Assembly: GCA_004524515.1 (NCBI GenBank)
Contig: SDNV01000099.1
Coordinates: 1 to 9,866 of the forward strand
DNA from: Promethearchaeota archaeon
GTDB taxonomy: Archaea; Asgardarchaeota; Lokiarchaeia; Sigynarchaeales; SOKP01
DNA: 9,866 nucleotides
Direction of reading: 5' to 3'
Shown here: positions 5,265 to 9,866 of the stretch, piece after piece
Layout of the letters: each line of letters starts with the position of its first letter
Position numbering within the stretch: the first letter of the stretch is position 1
Translations under genes and position numbers: made by a program
Notes under the pieces: model-generated
Seen by the model: only the letters and a program-made list of their open reading frames with translations
Told to the model about the DNA's origin: nothing
Databases searched by the model: none

Positions 5265-6881
5265 ATGAGTGAGTATTTTTTAGGATTGGACTGTTCAACA
5301 CAGAGTTTAACTGGAATTATAATCGATTCCACTTCAATAGTCTATACAACTAGTATTATTTTTGATAAAGAACTCCCTCATTATAAAACCATTAATGGTG
5401 TAATTGCTTCTGATGATGAAAAAGTCGTTCATTCTTATCCTCTTATGTGGATTGAAGCCCTTGAATTATTGTTAAAAAAAATACAAAATAATGTACCAAT
5501 TAAAAAAATTAAAGTAATTTCTGGTTCTGGACAACAACATGGAACTGTTTATCTAAATAATAAATTTAAAAGGGTACTCAATAATTTAAACTCAAAACAG
5601 CCATTAATTGACCAGCTAAAAGAATGCTTCAGTAGAAACACCAGTCCAATTTGGATGGATTCTAGTACTTCTAAACAATGTCAAGAAATCAGGGATGCTT
5701 TGGGTGGAATGGAAAATACTATTAAAATTACGGGCTCGAATACATTTGAACGGTTCAGCGGACCACAAATTCGAAAATTTTATCAAATAAATCCTAAGGG
5801 ATATAGTGAGACCTCAATTATTCATTTAGTCAGTTCTTTTATGGCTTCTGTATTATTAGGCAAAAATGCTCAAATTGATCATGGTGATGGTGCTGGAATG
5901 AATTTAATGAATATTGAATCTAAAGAATGGGATGTTAGTGCCCTAAAAGCCACAGCTCCCAATTTAAAAGAGAAATTACCCCTTTTGGTTCATTCATATG
6001 ACATCATCGGGAAAATATCTCCTTATTTTGTGAAAAAATATGGGTTTAATCCTGAGACCCTCTTGATTGCATGGTCCGGCGATAATCCAAATAGTCTTAT
6101 TGGTGTTGGATTAATTGAAAAGGGAAAAGTGGCGATAAGTCTGGGCACAAGCGATACTTATTTTGGATATTTAAAAGACCTCAATTTAGATTTGAAAGGT
6201 GAAGGGCATGTATTTGGAGCACCTACTGGAGATTATATGAGTTTAATATGCTATAAAAATGGATCATTAGCAAGAGAGCGGATAAAAGATAAATTTAATT
6301 TAGATTGGAAAAATTTTTCTGAGATTTTAAGAAAAACTAAACCAGGAAATAATGGAAAAATCTTATTACCTTATTTTTTTCCTGAAATTGTACCTTTAGT
6401 CTTAGAACCGAAAGTTTATAGATTTGGTTTTAATGAAAACGATATTGAAGGGAATGTAAGAGCAATAATAGAAGCCCAATTCTTATCTATGAGACTTCAT
6501 TCAGAATGGATTAGTGAGGTCCCGCAAGAAATTTATGCCACAGGAGGCGCTTCAGCAAATATTGATATTCTTCAAATAGCTGCTGACATTTTCCAAACTC
6601 CAATTCGCCAATTTGATATTACAGATTCTGCTGCTTTAGGTGCAGCTTTAAGATCTCTTAAATCCTATTATAACTTTATTAAAAAAGGGAAAAATTGGAA
6701 CGAGATAGTAAATACCTTCTTGAATAAGCAATTTAATAGTGAAATCATTCCCAATTTTAAATATAAGGGATTATATAATGATATGCTAATACTTTATAAA
6801 AAATGCGAAGACTATATATTGAGAAATGGTGAAGATCCAGAAACTTTACGTAAAAAATTCATAGAGAAATATTTTTCGTAA
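5265..6881 (+). CDS. xylB: FGGY-family sugar kinase, eukaryote-type xylulokinase subgroup
   Basis: A 538-residue ASKHA-fold carbohydrate kinase; the likely reaction is D-xylulose + ATP to D-xylulose 5-phosphate. The N-terminal FGGY domain (about 1-265) has GLDCSTQSLTG (7-17), FDKELPHYKT (33-42), MWIEAL, SGSGQQHGTVY (86-96), SPIWMDSSTSKQC (127-139), TGSNTFERFSGPQI (156-169) and DHGDGAGMNLM (205-215). The C-terminal domain has WSGDNPNSLIGVGL (270-283) with D273 in the place of the catalytic aspartate, AISLGTSDT (290-298), GHVFGAPTG, KNGSLARE and the adenine-site ATGGASAN (425-432). These blocks resemble human/fungal XYLB rather than the shorter E. coli XylB, and the length matches the eukaryotic form (about 536). 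Some bacteria carry this subgroup too. No frame damage is seen. The ATG start has a TATA-like box about 35 bases upstream. It stands 139 bases before the TrmB-SDR-flavoprotein cluster on the same strand. The symbol is by subgroup; another ketose as substrate is possible. Confidence 0.92.
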   Translation: MSEYFLGLDCSTQSLTGIIIDSTSIVYTTSIIFDKELPHYKTINGVIASDDEKVVHSYPLMWIEALELLLKKIQNNVPIKKIKVISGSGQQHGTVYLNNKFKRVLNNLNSKQPLIDQLKECFSRNTSPIWMDSSTSKQCQEIRDALGGMENTIKITGSNTFERFSGPQIRKFYQINPKGYSETSIIHLVSSFMASVLLGKNAQIDHGDGAGMNLMNIESKEWDVSALKATAPNLKEKLPLLVHSYDIIGKISPYFVKKYGFNPETLLIAWSGDNPNSLIGVGLIEKGKVAISLGTSDTYFGYLKDLNLDLKGEGHVFGAPTGDYMSLICYKNGSLARERIKDKFNLDWKNFSEILRKTKPGNNGKILLPYFFPEIVPLVLEPKVYRFGFNENDIEGNVRAIIEAQFLSMRLHSEWISEVPQEIYATGGASANIDILQIAADIFQTPIRQFDITDSAALGAALRSLKSYYNFIKKGKNWNEIVNTFLNKQFNSEIIPNFKYKGLYNDMLILYKKCEDYILRNGEDPETLRKKFIEKYFS

Positions 6882-6918
6882 TTAATAAAAAGAGGTTTCA
6901 AATAGATTTCTTTATTTA

Positions 6919-6943
6919 CACTAAAAATAAAAATTATTTAGTG
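6919..6943. repeat. Inverted repeat in the kinase-TrmB spacer
   Basis: CACTAAA (6919-6925) and TTTAGTG (6937-6943) form a perfect 7-bp inverted repeat with an 11-base AT loop. It lies 38-62 bases after the kinase stop and about 78-102 bases before the TrmB start. It could be an operator for the neighbouring TrmB protein or a weak hairpin at the end of the kinase message, helped by the T-rich TTTCTTTATTT just before it. I cannot decide between these. Confidence 0.4.
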
Positions 6944-7005
6944 ATGAAGCAATTATTATAAATATTTAAAAAAGTGATATATTAAATAACGCTATATTTG
7001 AATAA

Positions 7006-7013
7006 AGAGAGGT
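7006..7013 (+). promoter_or_regulatory. Shine-Dalgarno site of the second TrmB gene
   Basis: A purine-rich AGAGAGGT stands seven bases before the ATG at 7021 and fixes that start. It shows this message has a leader, unlike the first TrmB gene. TATA-like strings occur at about 6961-6970 and 6977-6987. Confidence 0.6.
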
Positions 7014-7020
7014 ACATAAA

Positions 7021-7818
7021 ATGTCAAATGAGATCCCAGATTCGGTAAAGGATGCACTACGAGACATCGGATTGACCGATTATGAAATTTCTATTTATCT
7101 TACATTAATCTCAAAGGGTCCCATGGACGCGAGAGAATTGTCTGAAGCTTCAGGAGTGCCCTACTCACGAATTTATAATATCCTTACGCAATTGGAAAAG
7201 GATAAAATGTGGATCCACAAAGAAGAGGAAAGTCGTCCAAGCCGTTACTTTGCTAAGTCTCCAGATGAGGCTTTAATAATTGCCAAAAAGCAGTATAATG
7301 ATAATTTTGATAAAAACTCGAATAAAGTCATCCATCATCTTTCTCCTATATATCAATCACATGATCAACCAGTAAAAATAGCACTATATATACATAGAGG
7401 ACGTGATATTTGCCTAAATCGTACATTGGCATTAATAAATAGAGCAAAAAATTCAGTTTATATCGTATCCTCTGATTTTGAATTATTAGATATTTTCTAC
7501 GAAGATATGAAGAAAGCTAGAGCGCGTGGAGTTACAGATATTAAATTACTTGTAGAGGAGCCTGCTCTTCAAAATAAAGATTTTAATGAATTACTAAAAA
7601 AATATGATAAAATTTCTGAAATTAAATCAAGAGATACTGTCTTTGGAATAGCTGTAATTATTGATGAGGGGGAAGATGCCTTTATAATTCTAACCCAGAA
7701 ATTCTTCGAAAGACCGTCATACTTTGGAATTATGGCTGATAATATTGCATTTTCTCCTGCTGCGGTATTTTACTTCAATTATCTTTATCAAGGTGCCAAT
7801 GAAGTAAAATTTAATTGA
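7021..7818 (+). CDS. TrmB-family transcriptional regulator (sugar-module regulator)
   Basis: A 265-residue regulator. The N-terminal TrmB winged helix-turn-helix spans about 8-80: LRDIGLTDYEISIYLTLI, GPMDARELSEASGVPYSRIY with the recognition helix near 46-58, and a wing ending SRPSRYFAKSPDEAL, which is a hallmark of TrmB DNA-binding domains. A short helical linker follows (85-115). The C-terminal effector domain (about 118-260) has the PLD-like fold seen in TrmB regulators: IHRGRDICLNRTLALINRAK, SVYIVSSDFELL, ARARGVTDIKLLVEE and AVIIDEGEDAFIIL. It is probably a cytoplasmic DNA-binding dimer responding to a sugar or sugar derivative, as known TrmB proteins do; the ligand is not predictable. 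The gene is first in a tight cluster with the dehydrogenase (34-base gap) and flavoprotein, and follows the kinase by 139 bases, so it likely controls both units. It is 38 residues shorter than the other TrmB protein in the window. Confidence 0.87.
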   Translation: MSNEIPDSVKDALRDIGLTDYEISIYLTLISKGPMDARELSEASGVPYSRIYNILTQLEKDKMWIHKEEESRPSRYFAKSPDEALIIAKKQYNDNFDKNSNKVIHHLSPIYQSHDQPVKIALYIHRGRDICLNRTLALINRAKNSVYIVSSDFELLDIFYEDMKKARARGVTDIKLLVEEPALQNKDFNELLKKYDKISEIKSRDTVFGIAVIIDEGEDAFIILTQKFFERPSYFGIMADNIAFSPAAVFYFNYLYQGANEVKFN

Positions 7819-7822
7819 ATTT

Positions 7823-7832
7823 TTTATTTAAA
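7823..7832 (+). promoter_or_regulatory. Possible internal promoter before the dehydrogenase gene
   Basis: TTTATTTAAA is centred 25-26 bases before the ATG at 7853, the ideal distance for a leaderless archaeal start, and no SD site precedes this ATG. The dehydrogenase and flavoprotein could therefore be transcribed separately from the regulator as well as together with it. Confidence 0.3.
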
Positions 7833-7852
7833 GAGATTCTATTTTTATTAAA

Positions 7853-8656
7853 ATGTCTGATTTTAGTGAAAGTAAAGTAGCGTATGTTACTGGAAGTACA
7901 CACGGGATTGGAAAAGCAATCGTTATAGAACTAGCTAAGATTGGATTTAATGTTATTATAAATGGAGCATCCACCACACAACTTTCTGAAAATTATATTT
8001 CCGCTCTAAAGGAGATTTATGGCAAAAATTCAGAAAAGCGCTATATTTACATTCAATCGGATGTAAGTAAAGAGGAGGATCGTTCGAAGGTAATTAATAT
8101 AATTAAGAAAAAGTATAATCGCATTGATGTATTGGTAAACAATGCGGGTGTTGCTCCAAAACAGAGAGAAGATATTTTAGATACAACGGAAGAATCATAT
8201 GATTGGGTTATGGGAATTAATCTTAAAGGCCCTTATTTTTTAACCCAAACCATAGCGAAATGGATGATAGAACTTAAGAACATATTAAAAGAAACATATC
8301 AACCCTATATTATTAATATCTCATCTATTAGTAGTTATGCCGTTTCAAGAAATAGAGGAGAGTATTGTATTTCTAAAGCAGGAATGACGATGATGACCAA
8401 ATTATTTGCTGAGAGATTATCCGATTATGGAATACAAGTTTTTGAAATTTCACCCGGTATAATAGATACTCCCATGACAGAAAAAGTACATGAAAAATAT
8501 GATTCTCTCATTAAGGAAGGCATAACACCATTAAAAAGATGGGGGAAACCAATAGATATTGCGAAGCCTGTAGTAGCTATTGTAAGTGGGTTATTACCTT
8601 TTTCAACTGGAATTGTTCTTGATGTTGATGGAGGATTTCATATACATCGACTTTAA
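7853..8656 (+). CDS. Short-chain dehydrogenase/reductase, 3-ketoacyl-ACP-reductase-like (PRK12745 type)
   Basis: A 267-residue NAD(P)-dependent oxidoreductase of the classical SDR family. The dinucleotide site is TGSTHGIG (13-20). Other family marks are D70 in SDV, NNAG (96-99), and the catalytic set N123, S158, Y171 and K175 in the pattern ISSISSYAVSRNRGEYCISK, all in canonical spacing (Ser 13 residues before Tyr). PGIIDTPM (201-208) and VDGGFHIHRL at the end are typical. The stretch NRGEYCISKAG, the late RWGKP and the closing HRL agree with my memory of the PRK12745 subgroup, which is named for FabG but often sits in sugar catabolic clusters. After strand 2 the protein has INGAS rather than an Arg-containing NADP motif, so cofactor choice is open. 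It probably oxidises or reduces a sugar- or polyol-type alcohol rather than working in fatty acid synthesis, judging by neighbours (inference). It is followed after 16 bases by the flavoprotein gene. Confidence 0.92.
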   Translation: MSDFSESKVAYVTGSTHGIGKAIVIELAKIGFNVIINGASTTQLSENYISALKEIYGKNSEKRYIYIQSDVSKEEDRSKVINIIKKKYNRIDVLVNNAGVAPKQREDILDTTEESYDWVMGINLKGPYFLTQTIAKWMIELKNILKETYQPYIINISSISSYAVSRNRGEYCISKAGMTMMTKLFAERLSDYGIQVFEISPGIIDTPMTEKVHEKYDSLIKEGITPLKRWGKPIDIAKPVVAIVSGLLPFSTGIVLDVDGGFHIHRL

Positions 8657-8662
8657 CTTTAT

Positions 8663-8669
8663 AGGGAGA
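8663..8669 (+). promoter_or_regulatory. Shine-Dalgarno site of the flavoprotein gene
   Basis: AGGGAGA lies a few bases before the ATG at 8673, within the 16-base gap after the dehydrogenase stop. It fixes the start of the incomplete flavoprotein gene and fits coupled translation of the two genes. Confidence 0.65.
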
Positions 8670-8672
8670 GAC

Positions 8673-9866
8673 ATGGAAGATCCTGAATTTAATATTGAAG
8701 ATATTGAGGTTCATGAATTTAATACGATAATTGTTGGTTCTGGCGCAGCAGGTTTGAATTGCGCACTTCATTTGGTAGATGAGGGGATCCATCCCGATAA
8801 AATTGCGATAGTTACGGAACAATTAGATGGGGGGACATCATTTAATAGCGGTTCTGATAAACAAACTTATTATAAAATGGCTATTATTGGAGACCAGAAG
8901 GATTCCCCGCTTGAAATGGCCCATGATTTATTTGATGGGGGTGCAATGCATGGTGATATTGCTTTAATTGAAGCAACCAATTCACTAAGAGAATTTTTTC
9001 ACTTAGTTCAACTAGGGGTGCCATTTCCTCATGATCAATTTGGTGGCTTTGTTGGTTATAAGACAGATAATGATCCCAGACAACGTGCTACTTCAATTGG
9101 ACCATTAACTTCCCAAGAGATGAGCAAATGTCTACTCAGAGAAGTAAAAAAGAAAAATATTAAGATATTCAATAAATGTTATGCCTTTCATATACTAAAA
9201 GATAATACTAAAAAGAACAGCGAAGCAATTGGCCTATTGTGTTTTAAAACTGACGTGTTAAGATTAGAAAAGGATTTAAACAATATAATACACTCCCTTA
9301 AAATATTTGCAGCCCGAAATATTGTTATTGCAACGGGAGGTCCTGCATCATTATACAAATATTCTGTGTATCCAGAATCTCAAAGAGGAAGTTTGGGGCT
9401 CGCTATAACTGCAGGATGTAAACTTCAAAACCTGACGGAATCACAATTTGGTTTAGCTTCAATTAAATACAGATGGAATGTATCTGGGTCATATCAGCAA
9501 GTGCGACCTAGATATTTTTCACTAGATCGGAGTGGGAAAGAAACAGAATTTTTAATGGAATACTTTACCTCTTTTAAAGAACTATCCAGAGCAATTTTTT
9601 TAAAAGGATATCAATGGCCATTCAATGTGGAAAGAATGGAAAATTATGGTTCGTCTCTTATTGATCTTGCGGTATACTATGAAACAGAATTCTTAGATAA
9701 AGAAGTATATCTCGATTTTACTAAAAATCCTCTAAATTATGAAGAAGATTTATTAGATCAAATAGCAAAACAATATCTAGTTAATTCAAATGCTATATCT
9801 GCCACTCCAATTGAAAGACTAAAAAAACTAAATCCTAAAGCAATAGAATTGTATAAAAAAAACAAT
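8673..9866 (+). CDS. FAD-binding oxidoreductase, fumarate reductase/succinate dehydrogenase flavoprotein-like, C-terminus missing
   Basis: The first 398 residues, open to the right edge without a stop. The FAD dinucleotide fold is TIIVGSGAAGLNCALHL (18-34). The flavin-contacting segment GGTSFNSGSDKQTYYK (53-68) and the middle block LVQLGVPFPHDQFGGFVGYK (111-130) with DPRQRATSIGP (134-144) follow. IVIATGGPASLY (217-228) is the second FAD motif, and GSLGLAITAGCKLQNLTESQFG (239-260) parallels the GDG-x-MA...QF stretch of fumarate reductase/succinate dehydrogenase flavoproteins. The substrate part (about 265-398) is not recognised and differs from true respiratory enzymes. No signal peptide, haem or Fe-S motif occurs in the visible part, so it is probably soluble and cytoplasmic. 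It is in an operon with the dehydrogenase (16-base gap). I infer a sugar- or polyol-linked oxidation; fumarate or aspartate as substrate seems less likely. This frame is real despite being cut: it is continuous, has a strong SD site, and shows family motifs throughout. Confidence 0.88.
   Translation, partial: MEDPEFNIEDIEVHEFNTIIVGSGAAGLNCALHLVDEGIHPDKIAIVTEQLDGGTSFNSGSDKQTYYKMAIIGDQKDSPLEMAHDLFDGGAMHGDIALIEATNSLREFFHLVQLGVPFPHDQFGGFVGYKTDNDPRQRATSIGPLTSQEMSKCLLREVKKKNIKIFNKCYAFHILKDNTKKNSEAIGLLCFKTDVLRLEKDLNNIIHSLKIFAARNIVIATGGPASLYKYSVYPESQRGSLGLAITAGCKLQNLTESQFGLASIKYRWNVSGSYQQVRPRYFSLDRSGKETEFLMEYFTSFKELSRAIFLKGYQWPFNVERMENYGSSLIDLAVYYETEFLDKEVYLDFTKNPLNYEEDLLDQIAKQYLVNSNAISATPIERLKKLNPKAIELYKKNN

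Noticed and set aside
6941..7000. C/D-box guide RNA starting at GTGATGA (6941-6947)
   Set aside because: The string matches a C box, but no CTGA D or D' box follows within the needed distance.
8577..8822. Minus-strand open frame of 81 codons
   Set aside because: It is antisense to the end of the dehydrogenase and start of the flavoprotein, both of which show clear family motifs.
1..9866. tRNA, rRNA, CRISPR array, insertion sequence or defence system
   Set aside because: Looked for regularly spaced repeats, terminal inverted repeats, transposase motifs and clover-leaf sequences; none seen in spacers or frames.

Overview
The window is AT-rich (roughly 30% GC by eye) and archaeal in style. It has two TrmB-family regulators and a short Lrp/AsnC regulator. 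TATA-like boxes lie about 22-26 bases before start codons that lack a Shine-Dalgarno (SD) site, T-rich tracts serve as plausible terminators, and a few strong SD sites occur elsewhere. The mix of TrmB paralogues, a stand-alone old yellow enzyme and a eukaryote-type sugar kinase would suit an Asgard archaeon, possibly Loki-like, but no phylogenetic marker gene is present, so this is only a guess. No rRNA, tRNA, CRISPR array or mobile element is visible.

Left part (1-2233, minus strand): a probable operon of an old yellow enzyme-type flavin oxidoreductase with an Fe-S cysteine motif, a small SAM-dependent methyltransferase and a flavodoxin-domain protein cut by the left edge. A TrmB-type regulator (2331-3242) is divergent from it across 97 bases and is the obvious candidate regulator.

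Middle (3243-5264): an SlyD-like FKBP prolyl isomerase with a Cys/His tail (minus), a small dimeric alpha/beta-barrel protein (plus) and an Lrp/AsnC regulator (minus). A 355-base non-coding stretch follows, holding a palindrome and the promoters of the flanking divergent genes.

Right part (5265-9866, plus strand): an FGGY kinase of the eukaryote-type xylulokinase subgroup; then a second TrmB-like regulator, a short-chain dehydrogenase and a fumarate-reductase-like FAD protein that runs off the right edge. The last three lie 34 and 16 bases apart and look like one operon. The set resembles a sugar or polyol oxidation module: the FAD protein and/or the dehydrogenase would oxidise a carbohydrate-type substrate, the kinase would phosphorylate a ketose, and the TrmB protein would sense the sugar. 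The pathway and its substrate are inferred; only the families are read from the sequence. Two CDSs (1-410 and 8673-9866) are incomplete because of the window edges.
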